The position numbers and the translations under genes are program-made. From Chryseobacterium sp. JV274 (GTDB lineage: Bacteria > Bacteroidota > Bacteroidia > Flavobacteriales > Weeksellaceae), in NCBI RefSeq assembly GCF_903969135.1, contig NZ_LR824569.1:744001-808000 (forward strand): a DNA stretch of 64,000 bases, given 5' to 3'. Below are positions 8,045 through 16,930 of the stretch, piece by piece. The first letter of the stretch is position 1. The number at the start of each line of letters is the position of its first letter. Below the pieces are notes generated by a model. It worked only from the letters and a program-made list of their open reading frames with translations. It searched no databases and was not told the origin of the DNA.

Positions 8045-8052
8045 TATATTTG
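8045..8052 (+). promoter_or_regulatory. -7 element for E2 acyltransferase gene
   Basis: TATATTTG, an exact TAnnTTTG match 20 bp before the ATG at 8073. Confidence 0.5.
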
Positions 8053-8072
8053 TCAAAATCTAAAAATCAAAA

Positions 8073-9380
8073 ATGGCAGAATACAAATTATTGCTTCCTT
8101 CCATGGGAGAAGGTGTTATGGAAGCGACAATTATCACTTGGTTATTCAATGAAGGTGATAACGTAAAGGAGGATGACTCCGTAGTAGAAATTGCAACAGA
8201 TAAAGTAGATTCAGATGTTCCGACACCAGTTTCGGGGAAAATCGTAAAAATTTTAAAGCAAAAAGATGAAGTTGCAAAAGTAGGTGAAGCCATTGCTATT
8301 TTAGAAATTGAAGGAGAAGGCGCAGCTTCAGAAGAAGTAAAAACTGAAACTCCGGCGGCTACTCCGGATGCTGACACTTTAAAAGCGATTGAAGAGCCTT
8401 TACAAACAACAGCTGCTTCAAACGTAGAATTCTCAGGAGATCTTTATTTATCTCCACTTGTAAAATCTATTGCACAACAGGAAAATATTTCTGAAACTGA
8501 ACTGAAATCTATCAAAGGAAGCGGTTTGGAAGGAAGAATTACAAAAGAAGATATATTAGCATATGTTGCTAACAGAGGAAACCAGCCGGTTCAGCAGGCG
8601 GCTCCTGTACAGGCAGCATCCACTCCGAAACCAACAGTATCTGCTCCGGCAGCTACAATCTCGGTAAGCGCAGGTGATGAGATCATTCCTATGGACAGAA
8701 TGAGAAAGATCATCGCTGAAAACATGGTAAAAGCAAAACAAATTGCTCCACACGTTACTTCTTTCATCGAAACAGACGTTACTAACGTTGTGAAATGGAG
8801 AAATAAAAATAAAGCAGTATTTGAAAAGCGCGAAGGTGAGAAATTGACTTTCATGCCGATTTTCGTAAAAGCTGTAGTAAAAGCAATTCAGGATTTCCCA
8901 ATGATCAATGTTTCTATCAATGGTGAAAACATCATCAAAAAGAAAAACATCAACATCGGTATGGCTACTGCCCTTCCGGACGGAAACCTTATTGTTCCTG
9001 TAATTAAAAATGCAGATCAGTTATCACTTTCAGGTCTTGCAAAAGCAATCAACGATCTGGCTTACAGAGCAAGAAACAAGAAATTAAGACCTGAAGACAC
9101 TCAGGGTGCAACCTATACTATTTCTAACGTAGGAAGTTTCGGAAACCTTATGGGAACCCCTATCATTCCTCAGCCTCAGGTAGCTATTTTAGCAATCGGA
9201 GCTATCGTTAAGAAGCCTGCAGTTCTTGAAACAGCTGATGGTGATGTAATTGCTATCAGAAACTTAATGTTCATGTCTCACTCTTATGACCACAGAGTGG
9301 TAGACGGTTCTTTAGGAGGAATGATGCTGAAGCATGTTCACGACTATCTTGAAAACTGGGATCTGAACACAGAAATATAA
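8073..9380 (+). CDS. 2-oxo acid dehydrogenase E2 (dihydrolipoamide acyltransferase)
   Basis: A 435-residue E2 core subunit of a 2-oxo acid dehydrogenase complex. Domains in order: a lipoyl domain with the modified lysine in EIATDKVDSDVP (K44); an Ala/Pro/Glu-rich linker; an E3/E1-binding domain (about 123-165, LSPLVKSIAQQENIS ... GLEGRITKEDIL); a second Ala/Pro linker; and a catalytic acyltransferase domain with SHSYDHRVVDG (His407). The DKVDSDVP lipoyl motif is typical of branched-chain-type E2 proteins of flavobacteria. No E1 or E3 gene lies next to it, so the complex would be assembled from genes elsewhere. The substrate (branched-chain 2-oxo acids or pyruvate) cannot be fixed from sequence alone. 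Confidence 0.9.
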   Translation: MAEYKLLLPSMGEGVMEATIITWLFNEGDNVKEDDSVVEIATDKVDSDVPTPVSGKIVKILKQKDEVAKVGEAIAILEIEGEGAASEEVKTETPAATPDADTLKAIEEPLQTTAASNVEFSGDLYLSPLVKSIAQQENISETELKSIKGSGLEGRITKEDILAYVANRGNQPVQQAAPVQAASTPKPTVSAPAATISVSAGDEIIPMDRMRKIIAENMVKAKQIAPHVTSFIETDVTNVVKWRNKNKAVFEKREGEKLTFMPIFVKAVVKAIQDFPMINVSINGENIIKKKNINIGMATALPDGNLIVPVIKNADQLSLSGLAKAINDLAYRARNKKLRPEDTQGATYTISNVGSFGNLMGTPIIPQPQVAILAIGAIVKKPAVLETADGDVIAIRNLMFMSHSYDHRVVDGSLGGMMLKHVHDYLENWDLNTEI

Positions 9381-9427
9381 GTAAATATACAATCAGCAAT
9401 AAAGTAATTTTTGCCGGTTTTAAATAC

Positions 9428-9450
9428 AAACCTCCGTTTTTCGGAGGTTT
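9428..9450 (+). terminator. Terminator after E2 gene
   Basis: AAACCTCCG and CGGAGGTTT form a perfect 9-bp stem around TTTTT, followed by a T-run. The same stem sequence recurs at 44128-44151. Confidence 0.9.
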
Positions 9451-9642
9451 TTTTGTTTTTGTTAACCAAAGCTCAATGAAATATCAAAAGATCAAACAAC
9501 ATAAAATAACAATTACAAATATTTAAATAAAAGGTATTTAATTTATTAAATCAATAACAAATTAAACACAATTCTATCTACAATAACTTTTTTGGAAGTT
9601 AGATTTATTAGCGCTATTTTTAAACTTAAATAATATTCAACA

Positions 9643-10266
9643 ATGGATCTGGATTACAGAAAGTATGACATGACTAAATTTTCTGATTTCACCGAACAGG
9701 ATGAAAATCTCATTGATGGAGTCTACGATCAGCTTTCTGCGGTCTATGAAATTTCTGTAATTGATCTTAAAGAATCTCCTTATGAACAATTCAGTTCTCA
9801 TGATCTCTATCCCATATTCATCCCGCAAATCTGTTATTTTGTAAAAGACAGAACGACAGGTGATTCTTTCTATCTTTTTATCGTCAGCAAAGTTGGAATG
9901 ACATCCAAAGGAGGCCGGTTAGGTCGTAAATTTGACACTATTCAACTTTGGGGACTCAAAAAACTGGAGGAAGATTTTGGGTATATCTCCATCAATAAAA
10001 AGAAATTAATGGATAAGATTGCAGGAATATTCAGCAGTTTTACTATCAATTTTAAAGATCATGAATTTAAAGATTTCTATGTTTTAGGAAGTGATCAATT
10101 TAAAACCATGAATTTTCTAACTCCAAAAAGAAAAGCAGCTATAAAAACTTTTCCGAATGAAAATTTCAAACTTGAAGTGAAAAACAATATTTTAAGCTTT
10201 GGTTTACCGGAAATACTTACAATTGGAAACGCTGAAATCATCTCAAAATTTTTAAACCACATATAA
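9643..10266 (+). CDS. Hypothetical cytosolic protein, possibly DUF3137-like
   Basis: A 207-residue soluble protein, not confidently recognised. It has no signal peptide or membrane segment. The middle contains ICYFVKDRTTGDSFYLFIVSKVG and a basic GGRLGRKFD. The later part FKDFYVLGSDQFKTMNFLTP resembles the 'F..F.V...D...R.LLTP' pattern of DUF3137 proteins, which bind nothing known. This resemblance is weak. The upstream 260 bp are AT-rich with no clear TAnnTTTG. The ClC gene follows after 42 bp, so the two could be co-transcribed. Confidence 0.75.
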   Translation: MDLDYRKYDMTKFSDFTEQDENLIDGVYDQLSAVYEISVIDLKESPYEQFSSHDLYPIFIPQICYFVKDRTTGDSFYLFIVSKVGMTSKGGRLGRKFDTIQLWGLKKLEEDFGYISINKKKLMDKIAGIFSSFTINFKDHEFKDFYVLGSDQFKTMNFLTPKRKAAIKTFPNENFKLEVKNNILSFGLPEILTIGNAEIISKFLNHI

Positions 10267-10308
10267 TTTTCAAAATTTTACCGTAATTTCATCCCTCAAA
10301 ACAGACAA

Positions 10309-11661
10309 ATGCTGAAAATTTTCATCCTGATACGGAAATCCATCAAAAATTCCTTTGACAATATCCGGAACGAACAGCTGAAGTACAATCTGCTTCAGGC
10401 TATTCCTTTTTGGATAGGATCTGTTATTACAGGTTTTTTTGCCGTCATGTATGCACAGATATTTGCCTGGGGTGAACATCTTATGAATTTTATCTTTGAC
10501 TGGCATGCATGGATGATTTTCATCATCGCTCCCATAGGATTTGTACTTTCCTGGTGGCTGGTGAAAGAATTTGCGCCCAATGCCAAAGGAAGCGGTATTC
10601 CACAGGTCATGGCTGCGGTAGAACTCGCCAATCCGAAAGAACACCGCAAGATCAGAAGCCTTCTGAGTATTAAGATTATATTTTTCAAAATCCTGTCTTC
10701 AGTCATTCTGGTCATCGGAGGAGGTGCGGTAGGACGTGAAGGACCTACTATTCAGATTGCAGGCTCTGTTTTCAGAAAAGTCAACGAATATCTTCCCGAA
10801 TGGTGGCCGAAAATTTCCAAGAAAAACATGATTATGACAGGAGCCGCAGCCGGGCTTGCAGCAGCTTTCAACACTCCGTTGGGAGGTATTGTTTTCGCTG
10901 TGGAAGAACTGTCAAAAACCCATATCAATTACTTCAAAACAGCTTTGTTTACTGCAGTAATTATTGCCGGTCTTACAGCACAAACACTTGCTGGTTCTTA
11001 TTTATATCTGGGATATCCGAAGACCAATGATGTTTCTTTAATGGTTATGTTTCCCATTGTACTTGTTGCTGCTGTTGCGGGTATTCTAGCCAGTCAGCTT
11101 TCTGTTGCGATGCTTAAAATCAACAGTTGGAAAAAAAACAAGCTGAAAACCGATAAGGCCAATGTTATATTTCTGATCGTTTGTGCTTTGATTATTGCCT
11201 CAATCGCTTATTTCATCAACAGGGAAATTCTGGGCTCCGGGAAAGAAATTATGGAGCGTGTTCTTTTTACGAAGGACAAGCATGAAGACTGGTATGTTCC
11301 GGTTCTAAGAATGCTTGGCCCTGCCCTTTCTTTTACTTCCGGTGGTGCAGGAGGAATTTTCGCCCCTGCTCTCACAGCGGGAGCAAGTATAGGCTCTGTT
11401 ATTTCAGGCGCCATTCATTTAACACCCAACGAAACCAATGTTGTTGTTCTGGCCGGAATGGTAGCTTTTCTCACGGGAATTACCAGGGCTCCGTTTACTT
11501 CAGCAATTATTGTTTTGGAAATGACAGACAGACATTCATTGATTTTCCACCTGATGCTGGCAGGAATGGTTTCTTCCATTGCTTCTATTTTAGTAAGCAG
11601 ACATTCGCTGTATGATGTATTGAAGGTCAATTTTCTGACGGAGTTAAGACAAAAAGATTAG
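10309..11661 (+). CDS. ClC-family chloride channel or H+/Cl- antiporter
   Basis: A 450-residue integral membrane protein with the ClC signature regions in order: GSGIPQ (94-99), GREGP (142-146) containing the gating/proton glutamate E144, and GGIFAPALTAGA in the second half. About ten hydrophobic segments are present, and LTAGASIG and FTSAIIVLEMT are typical. The protein ends soon after the last helix with no CBS domains, as in many bacterial members. The retained gating glutamate and bacterial origin favour a 2Cl-/H+ exchanger, but channel activity cannot be excluded. It may be co-transcribed with the unknown gene before it. Confidence 0.95.
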   Translation: MLKIFILIRKSIKNSFDNIRNEQLKYNLLQAIPFWIGSVITGFFAVMYAQIFAWGEHLMNFIFDWHAWMIFIIAPIGFVLSWWLVKEFAPNAKGSGIPQVMAAVELANPKEHRKIRSLLSIKIIFFKILSSVILVIGGGAVGREGPTIQIAGSVFRKVNEYLPEWWPKISKKNMIMTGAAAGLAAAFNTPLGGIVFAVEELSKTHINYFKTALFTAVIIAGLTAQTLAGSYLYLGYPKTNDVSLMVMFPIVLVAAVAGILASQLSVAMLKINSWKKNKLKTDKANVIFLIVCALIIASIAYFINREILGSGKEIMERVLFTKDKHEDWYVPVLRMLGPALSFTSGGAGGIFAPALTAGASIGSVISGAIHLTPNETNVVVLAGMVAFLTGITRAPFTSAIIVLEMTDRHSLIFHLMLAGMVSSIASILVSRHSLYDVLKVNFLTELRQKD

Positions 11662-11674
11662 TCAGAAATTGTCC

Positions 11675-11775
11675 GTTGAAAGTTGATCGTTTGGAAAAGT
11701 ATTGTATTGAAAATAGCTTTTCATTAAGAATATCCCCAATATTAAACTTGAAACTATAAACCATCAACATGCAAC
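11675..11775. repeat. Decayed inverted-repeat element A
   Basis: The left end GTTGAAAGTTGATCGTTT and the reverse complement of the right end, GTTGCATGTTGATGGTTT, match at most positions. The roughly 65-bp interior has no ORF. It has the form of the short dispersed palindromic elements also seen at 16758, 18494, 22663, 29258 and 42273. Confidence 0.45.
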
Positions 11776-11790
11776 TATTTCATGAATCCT

Positions 11791-11822
11791 CTTGCATATA
11801 AGAAATATATTCTCTACTTTTG
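11791..11822 (+). promoter_or_regulatory. Promoter of the rpsF operon
   Basis: CTTG (11791-11794) and TACTTTTG (11815-11822) are 20 bp apart, close to the TTTG-N19-TAnnTTTG consensus. The leader to the rpsF ATG would be about 30 nt, too short for a large structured leader. Confidence 0.7.
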
Positions 11823-11856
11823 CACCTCGAAATAATTAACAAATTCATTTAACATT

Positions 11857-12198
11857 ATGAACAATTACGAAACTGTTTTCATTTTAACTCCCGTTCTATC
11901 TGAGTCACAGGTAGAGGAAGCAGTGAACAAGTATGTAGATCTTATCAAAGAAAAGAACTGCGAAATCGTTGCTAGAGAAAACTGGGGATTAAAAAAATTA
12001 GCTTATCCTATCCAATTGAAAAAGAACGGGTTCTATACTCTAATCGAATTCAAAGGAGAAGGTAGTGTAGTAGCTGATCTAGAATTAGCATTTAAGCGTG
12101 ACGAAAGAGTAATCCGTTACCTTACTACGAAACTTGACAAACATGCTGTTGAGTATGCTGTAACTAGAAGAACTAAAGTAAAAGCAGCTAAAGCTTAA
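11857..12198 (+). CDS. rpsF: 30S ribosomal protein S6
   Basis: The 113-residue protein opens with [21 protein letters not shown], the S6 beta-alpha fold start. It contains [24 protein letters not shown] and the [19 protein letters not shown] segment. S6 binds 16S rRNA in the platform together with S18, encoded next. Length is normal for flavobacteria. The arrangement rpsF-rpsR-rplI is conserved in most bacteria. Confidence 0.97.
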   Translation: MNNYETVFILTPVLSESQVEEAVNKYVDLIKEKNCEIVARENWGLKKLAYPIQLKKNGFYTLIEFKGEGSVVADLELAFKRDERVIRYLTTKLDKHAVEYAVTRRTKVKAAKA

Positions 12199-12232
12199 TT
12201 ATTAACCCTATTTTTTTTAAAAAAGACAAGAC

Positions 12233-12535
12233 ATGGCAATAGATGAAATGGCTAAACAAGCCTCAGCTGGAGGAGAATCAGAAGTAAAATTCCTTACTCC
12301 GCTTGATATCAATACAAAATCTGAAAAGAAATATTGTAGATTCAAAAAATACGGAATTAAGCACGTTGACTACAAAGATGCTGATTTCTTATTACAATTT
12401 GTAAACGAGCAGGGTAAAATCTTACCAAGAAGATACACTGGAACTTCTTTAAAATACCAAAGAAAAGTTTCTGCTGCTATCAAAAGAGCAAGACACCTTT
12501 CTTTACTACCTTACGTAGCTGACTTATTGAAATAA
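12233..12535 (+). CDS. rpsR: 30S ribosomal protein S18
   Basis: A 100-residue S18. The core is [43 protein letters not shown] and the terminal [14 protein letters not shown], all diagnostic. The N-terminal 30 residues ([20 protein letters not shown]) form the extension usual in Bacteroidetes. S18 binds with S6 on the 30S platform. It follows rpsF after 34 bp. Two hairpins separate it from rplI. Confidence 0.97.
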   Translation: MAIDEMAKQASAGGESEVKFLTPLDINTKSEKKYCRFKKYGIKHVDYKDADFLLQFVNEQGKILPRRYTGTSLKYQRKVSAAIKRARHLSLLPYVADLLK

Positions 12536-12546
12536 GACAAATAAAT

Positions 12547-12572
12547 AAAAGAAGAGAGCAGTCTCTTCTTTT
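12547..12572 (+). terminator. Hairpin between rpsR and rplI
   Basis: AAAAGAAGAGA and TCTCTTCTTTT form a perfect 11-bp stem around GCAG, followed by GTTG rather than a clean T-run. It may be a partial terminator or an RNA-processing stem inside the operon. Confidence 0.6.
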
Positions 12573-12601
12573 GTTGCTGAATAAATAATTAATTCTAACT
12601 T

Positions 12602-12623
12602 GATTTTAGAACACTCTAAAATC
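12602..12623 (+). promoter_or_regulatory. Second hairpin, just before rplI
   Basis: GATTTTAGA and TCTAAAATC form a perfect 9-bp stem around ACAC, ending 19 bp before the rplI start. It could influence rplI translation or be an mRNA-stability element; no consensus leader is recognised. Confidence 0.45.
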
Positions 12624-12642
12624 TTTAAAAAGGACAACAACA

Positions 12643-13146
12643 ATGGATATCATCCTAAAACAAGACGTAGAAAACTTAGGACTTGAGTTTGATACAGTAA
12701 GCGTAAAGCCAGGTTATGCTAGAAACTTCTTACTTCCTCAAGGAATTGCTCTTTTAGCTACACCTAAAAACAAAGCTGCTTTAGAAGCTACATTAGAAGC
12801 TAGAAAAGAAGAAGAAGCTAAATTAATCGCTGCTGCTAACGCTGTAGTAGATCAATTAAAGAAAACTTCTATCACTATCCCTGCAAAAGTAGGTTCTGGT
12901 GACAAATTATTCGGATCTATCAACAATGCAGATCTTTCTGCAGCTCTTGCTAAAGCTGGAGTTTCTGTAGAGAAGAAATATATCAAAATTCCAGGGAACA
13001 CTATTAAGAGAACTGGTAAAGTAACGGCAAACATCAGATTACACAGAAACGTTGAGTACAATTTCGAATTCGATATCGTATCTGACGCTCCAGTTGTAGC
13101 TGCTCCTGCTGCTAAAAAAGAAGAAGTTAAATCTGAAGAAGCTTAA
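12643..13146 (+). CDS. rplI: 50S ribosomal protein L9
   Basis: The 167-residue L9 begins MDIILKQDVENLGLEFDTV and has the conserved VKPGYARNFLLPQGIA (about 22-37). The N-terminal globular domain is followed by the long connecting helix (AALEATLEARKEEEAKL) and the C-terminal RNA-binding domain with DKLFGSI. The final 20 residues form a short Ala/Lys/Glu-rich tail (APVVAAPAAKKEEVKSEEA). L9 binds 23S rRNA at the base of the L1 stalk. It is the last gene of the rpsF operon. Confidence 0.97.
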   Translation: MDIILKQDVENLGLEFDTVSVKPGYARNFLLPQGIALLATPKNKAALEATLEARKEEEAKLIAAANAVVDQLKKTSITIPAKVGSGDKLFGSINNADLSAALAKAGVSVEKKYIKIPGNTIKRTGKVTANIRLHRNVEYNFEFDIVSDAPVVAAPAAKKEEVKSEEA

Positions 13147-13177
13147 TTTTAAGCAACTGAGATTTTCTCGCAATATC

Positions 13178-13203
13178 AACCACTTCAAATATTTGAAGTG
13201 GTT
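13178..13203 (+). terminator. Terminator of the rpsF-rpsR-rplI operon
   Basis: AACCACTTCAAAT and ATTTGAAGTGGTT make a perfect 26-nt palindrome followed by TTTTTT. Confidence 0.9.
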
Positions 13204-13325
13204 TTTTTATTGAATTACCCCATCTTCTTGCGTTGCAAAAATCCACCTCTCCAGAGAATAGAATTTCCTCCCGATAAATCTCATAACAAAAAAGCTATTA
13301 CTGCTCTATCAAACACTTCCACTCA

Positions 13326-14129
13326 CTACTTATCCCCTCTCAGTTTCTGCTGATATTCCGTAGGAGCAATACCGATTACTTTTTTGAAAATATTACTGAA
13401 AGACGACAGGCTATTGTATCCTACCATCATTGCTATTTCGTACATATTGTATTTTCCTTCCAGCATTAGTTCAAGGGAACGGGTAATTCGTAATGCCCGT
13501 AGAAAACGGACGTAATTCATGCCTAGAATCTCTTTAAATTTCCTCGAAAGGGTTCTGGTACTCATTCCGAATTCTTTGGCCGTAGATTCTATAGTAAGGG
13601 GTTTTTCAAGGTTCGCATGAATATATCTTGCAATCTTTAATAGTGTTTCATCCTTAGGAAAGGGATGCTGTATGGGAAATGCAAGGTGTCTGTGCTTTTT
13701 CTCGTGTAAAACTCCTTTAAGGGCTTTGAGAAAAAAATATTTAGAATGGTCATTTTTTGTGATTTTCCCATCCCATTCTTTAGTATATAAAATCATCTCC
13801 CGAAGTAGATTATTAACAGAATAAATATTAATTTCATCAAAAAAGCCATTTTCGCTTTCTTCCTTCTTAAAATAAAAATTATATAAATCAACTTTCGGAC
13901 TGGTAGAAAAAATGTAGTGAGGTGTTCCGGCAGGAATCCACATAAAGCACCTTGCAGGAAGATACCAATGCTTCTGATCTGTAAAAACATGCACAATACC
14001 TCCTTCTGCATATACTAATTGTGCAGAACTGTGATAATGAATCTCTGTTGTTACATTACCTGTAAGGACATGATAGATGTAAAATTCGGCATCATCCTCT
14101 TCTACGGCTTTAAAATGACTGTCATTCAT
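13326..14129 (-). CDS. AraC-family transcriptional regulator with cupin sensor
   Basis: A 267-residue regulator. The N-terminal half is a cupin-like ligand domain (TTEIHYHSSAQLVYAEGG, CFMWIPAGTPHYI). The C-terminal 100 residues carry two helix-turn-helices: EFGMSTRTLSRKFKEILGMN, and the conserved VGYNSLSSFSNIFKKVIGIAPTEY with the family 'GY.S.S.F...FK...G..P..Y' signature. It is transcribed away from the efflux operon at 14267 with a 137-bp shared region. It is therefore the likely local regulator of that operon, possibly responding to a substrate of the pump. The ligand is unknown. Confidence 0.92.
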   Translation of the reverse strand: MNDSHFKAVEEDDAEFYIYHVLTGNVTTEIHYHSSAQLVYAEGGIVHVFTDQKHWYLPARCFMWIPAGTPHYIFSTSPKVDLYNFYFKKEESENGFFDEINIYSVNNLLREMILYTKEWDGKITKNDHSKYFFLKALKGVLHEKKHRHLAFPIQHPFPKDETLLKIARYIHANLEKPLTIESTAKEFGMSTRTLSRKFKEILGMNYVRFLRALRITRSLELMLEGKYNMYEIAMMVGYNSLSSFSNIFKKVIGIAPTEYQQKLRGDK

Positions 14130-14216
14130 GAAATAAAGATAAGAAGATTTTTCAAATTGGCGTAAATAAGCAAATCTTTTTCTGTTTTCACAAATCAGGT
14201 CTTACTCTTGTCGTCG

Positions 14217-14224
14217 TAACTTTG
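14217..14224 (+). promoter_or_regulatory. -7 element for the efflux operon
   Basis: TAACTTTG followed by C, an exact TAnnTTTG match 42 bp before the ATG at 14267, in the region shared with the AraC-type regulator gene. Confidence 0.5.
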
Positions 14225-14266
14225 CTGCATCAAAATCATTTTTAGCAAAAATCCTTTAATTAATTT

Positions 14267-15601
14267 ATGAATATCATATTTAACGCATGCCGATATCTGT
14301 GCATGGCGTTGTGCTTATTATTGAGCAGCTTTTTACATTCACAGATGATAGATTATCAGCATCTCGGCTTACAACAAGCTGTAGAGATTGGTCTGAAAAA
14401 CAACAAAAACATACAGATAAGTCATCTAAAACAGGAAATGTCCGCTACCAAAGAGAAAGATCTCAAAATGGAAAAGCTTCCGGACATTGAATTTCATACC
14501 AGCTATACTCAGGTAACCAATTTGTATCAGCATCAAAATGGCGTATTTAACAAAGCGACAAGGTATGATGCGATCAATGGGATGTATGATTTTACATTAT
14601 CTGCATCAATTCCTGTGTACATGGGCGGCAAAATAAAAAATACAGAAAAAAAAGCGGCTATTGACACTGAAATATCTGCTTTAAGAACGCATTTGGATGA
14701 GAGACAGCTTACCATGGAAATCATCACAGCTTTTCTGCAGATCCATCATTTAAAAGAACAACAAAGTCTCATTAATGATAAGATGAAAGAAGATTCTGTT
14801 AACATTAAACAGGTAAAAGCTCTTAAAGCCAACGGAGTCGTAACAGTGAATGAAGTATTGAGAACTTCATTACAGCTTTCCAATCATAAAATGAGCTGGA
14901 CAGAACTGGATAACGATATTCAGATTGCAGAGCACAAACTGAAAACAATTCTTTCTCTTCCGGAAATTCAGGAAATGCATGTGAATACGGAAGATCTTAT
15001 TTCGGAGAATGCTGCGATTCCTTATATTGATGATTTGACTGAAACAGCTTTAAATAAAAATGAATCCGTTGAAATCACTCACAAAAATCTTTCACTGAAG
15101 GAATTGGATCAAAAAATCACCAAAGCGAATTACTTACCTAAAATTACAGCAGGCGGAGAATATTTTTTAAAGTATCCGAATATGATGTTTTTTCCTCCCG
15201 AACCTTATGCATACCGTCTGGGAATGATGGGTGTGAATCTTAGCTATCCTATCGAAAATCTGTATAAAAATAAATACAAAATGCAGGAAGCACGGGAAAA
15301 TATAGACCTTGCCAAGCTTCAGATAGCAGAAAATGAAGAGAAAATAAGACACAGTGTCTACGAAGCCTACAAAAAGTTTGAAGAAACAGACCAGAAAGTG
15401 AAAATTGCTGAAGAAGCGATTGACCAGGCTAAAGAAAACTATCGCATTGTAAGAACAAAATATGCGAACAAACTAAGTCTTATCACTGAATTGATTGATG
15501 CCGACAATACTTATCTGGAGGCAGAATCTAACCTTATTTCCGTAAAAATAAACCGACAACTTAAATATTACCAACTCCAATATACGATTGGAAACTTATA
15601 A
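14267..15601 (+). CDS. TolC-family outer-membrane efflux protein
   Basis: A 444-residue outer-membrane channel with a signal peptide (hydrophobic residues about 9-25, ending SFLHSQ). Two TolC-type repeats follow: GLQQAVEIGLKNNKNIQISH near the start and the helical KAKENYRIVRTKYANKLS-like segment near the end (AEEAIDQAKENYRIVRTKYA). Family members form trimeric alpha-barrels that carry drugs or metabolites across the periplasm. The next gene starts 5 bp after its stop, so it is in one operon with the adaptor at 15607. Substrate unknown. Confidence 0.9.
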   Translation: MNIIFNACRYLCMALCLLLSSFLHSQMIDYQHLGLQQAVEIGLKNNKNIQISHLKQEMSATKEKDLKMEKLPDIEFHTSYTQVTNLYQHQNGVFNKATRYDAINGMYDFTLSASIPVYMGGKIKNTEKKAAIDTEISALRTHLDERQLTMEIITAFLQIHHLKEQQSLINDKMKEDSVNIKQVKALKANGVVTVNEVLRTSLQLSNHKMSWTELDNDIQIAEHKLKTILSLPEIQEMHVNTEDLISENAAIPYIDDLTETALNKNESVEITHKNLSLKELDQKITKANYLPKITAGGEYFLKYPNMMFFPPEPYAYRLGMMGVNLSYPIENLYKNKYKMQEARENIDLAKLQIAENEEKIRHSVYEAYKKFEETDQKVKIAEEAIDQAKENYRIVRTKYANKLSLITELIDADNTYLEAESNLISVKINRQLKYYQLQYTIGNL

Positions 15602-15606
15602 AAACT

Positions 15607-16653
15607 ATGGCACAGAAACAACTGACACAAAAGGAAAAAAGAATCAACAAGTCCATTACTTTACTGGCCTGGATCCTGATTATCAGCGGAATTACAGGAA
15701 TGGTCAGTTTTTATCTTTTTTCAAGAAAGAATGTCACTACCAACGATGCACAGATCGAACAATATATCACTCCTGTATCCAGCAAGGTTTCCGGATTTAT
15801 CAAAGCAATACAGTTTAATGAAAATCAGTTTGTACACAAAGGTGATACTTTGATTATCATAGACAACAGAGAGTTTGTGAATCAGGTACAAATGGCAGAA
15901 GCCAATCTCCACGCCAATACAGCTACCATCAGCACTATTGAAAGCGGTGTCAATACTAAAGAAAGCGATACAAAGATCATTGATGCCAACATTGCTTCTG
16001 CAAGAATTGATATCTGGAGAACAGAACAGGATTTTAAAAGATATAAAAACCTGCTGTCAGAAGATGCCGCTACCGAACAGGAATTTGAAAATGTAAAAGC
16101 TTCATATGAACAGTCAAAGGCCAATCTTCTGGCATTGGAACAGCAAAAAAATGCAGTAAGAGCCGGAGCCAATGAACAGCAGACCAAGGTTGCCCCTGTT
16201 AAAAGCCAGATTCAGCAGAGTTCTGCAAGTCTGAATAATGCCAAACTCTATCTTTCTTATACTGTAATTACGGCTCCCTATGATGGGTGGGTTGGAAAAA
16301 AGACTATTCAGGAAGGGCAATTGATTAAAGAAGGTCAGGCTTTGGTACAGATGGTCAGCAAAGAAAAATGGATCATTGCCAATTACAAAGAAACACAACT
16401 TGGACAGATTGATCAGAACCAGGAAGTCATTATTACTGCAGATGCTTATCCCGACGTAGAATTTAAAGGAAAAATACTTTCCGTTTCTCCAGCATCAGGA
16501 TCACAGTTTTCTTTAGTAAAACCTGATAACGCAACCGGAAACTTTGTAAAAATTGAACAGAGATTTCCTGTAAAAATTATTCTTGATAATAATAAAGACA
16601 ACGAAAAACTGCTTTCCGGAATGAATGTTCTGGTGAGCGCGAAGAAGATATAA
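15607..16653 (+). CDS. EmrA/HlyD-type membrane fusion protein
   Basis: A 348-residue periplasmic adaptor anchored by one N-terminal helix (about residues 16-37, ITLLAWILIISGITGMVSFY). The biotinyl-lipoyl half-motifs are VSSKVSGFIKAIQFNENQFV and ITAPYDGWVGKKTIQEGQ, with a long coiled-coil hairpin between them (about 90-200). The beta-barrel domain is at the end. It links an inner-membrane pump to the TolC-like channel encoded just upstream, and the MFS gene at 16931 is the likely pump, as in EmrAB-TolC. Confidence 0.92.
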   Translation: MAQKQLTQKEKRINKSITLLAWILIISGITGMVSFYLFSRKNVTTNDAQIEQYITPVSSKVSGFIKAIQFNENQFVHKGDTLIIIDNREFVNQVQMAEANLHANTATISTIESGVNTKESDTKIIDANIASARIDIWRTEQDFKRYKNLLSEDAATEQEFENVKASYEQSKANLLALEQQKNAVRAGANEQQTKVAPVKSQIQQSSASLNNAKLYLSYTVITAPYDGWVGKKTIQEGQLIKEGQALVQMVSKEKWIIANYKETQLGQIDQNQEVIITADAYPDVEFKGKILSVSPASGSQFSLVKPDNATGNFVKIEQRFPVKIILDNNKDNEKLLSGMNVLVSAKKI

Positions 16654-16757
16654 GTTTGAGTGCGGGAGTGAATTGAAGTACTAGAGTACAAAGTTATTCA
16701 ATTGAAAATCACTTCAAATCAATACATTTCATACTTTACGATTAAATTATTTTTTTA

Positions 16758-16859
16758 GCGAAAAGACAAGACTGCAAAATAGCGAATCTGCAAATTTTTT
16801 CTTAAGCATATTTGCCATTTTACCTTTTACTTTTACACCTTGCTTTTTTGTCTTTTCGC
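16758..16859. repeat. Decayed inverted-repeat element F
   Basis: GCGAAAAGACAA (16758-16769) and its perfect 12-bp inverse TTGTCTTTTCGC (16848-16859) bound about 78 bp, with further imperfect pairing inside. No ORF is present. It occupies the unusually long gap between the adaptor and pump genes, so it was probably inserted into an existing operon. Confidence 0.6.
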
Positions 16860-16930
16860 ATTTTAAACTCAGGCTGTGAGTTTACTTATCTGCCTTTTCA
16901 GCATTTATCTTTTAATGCTTTCAAAAAATT

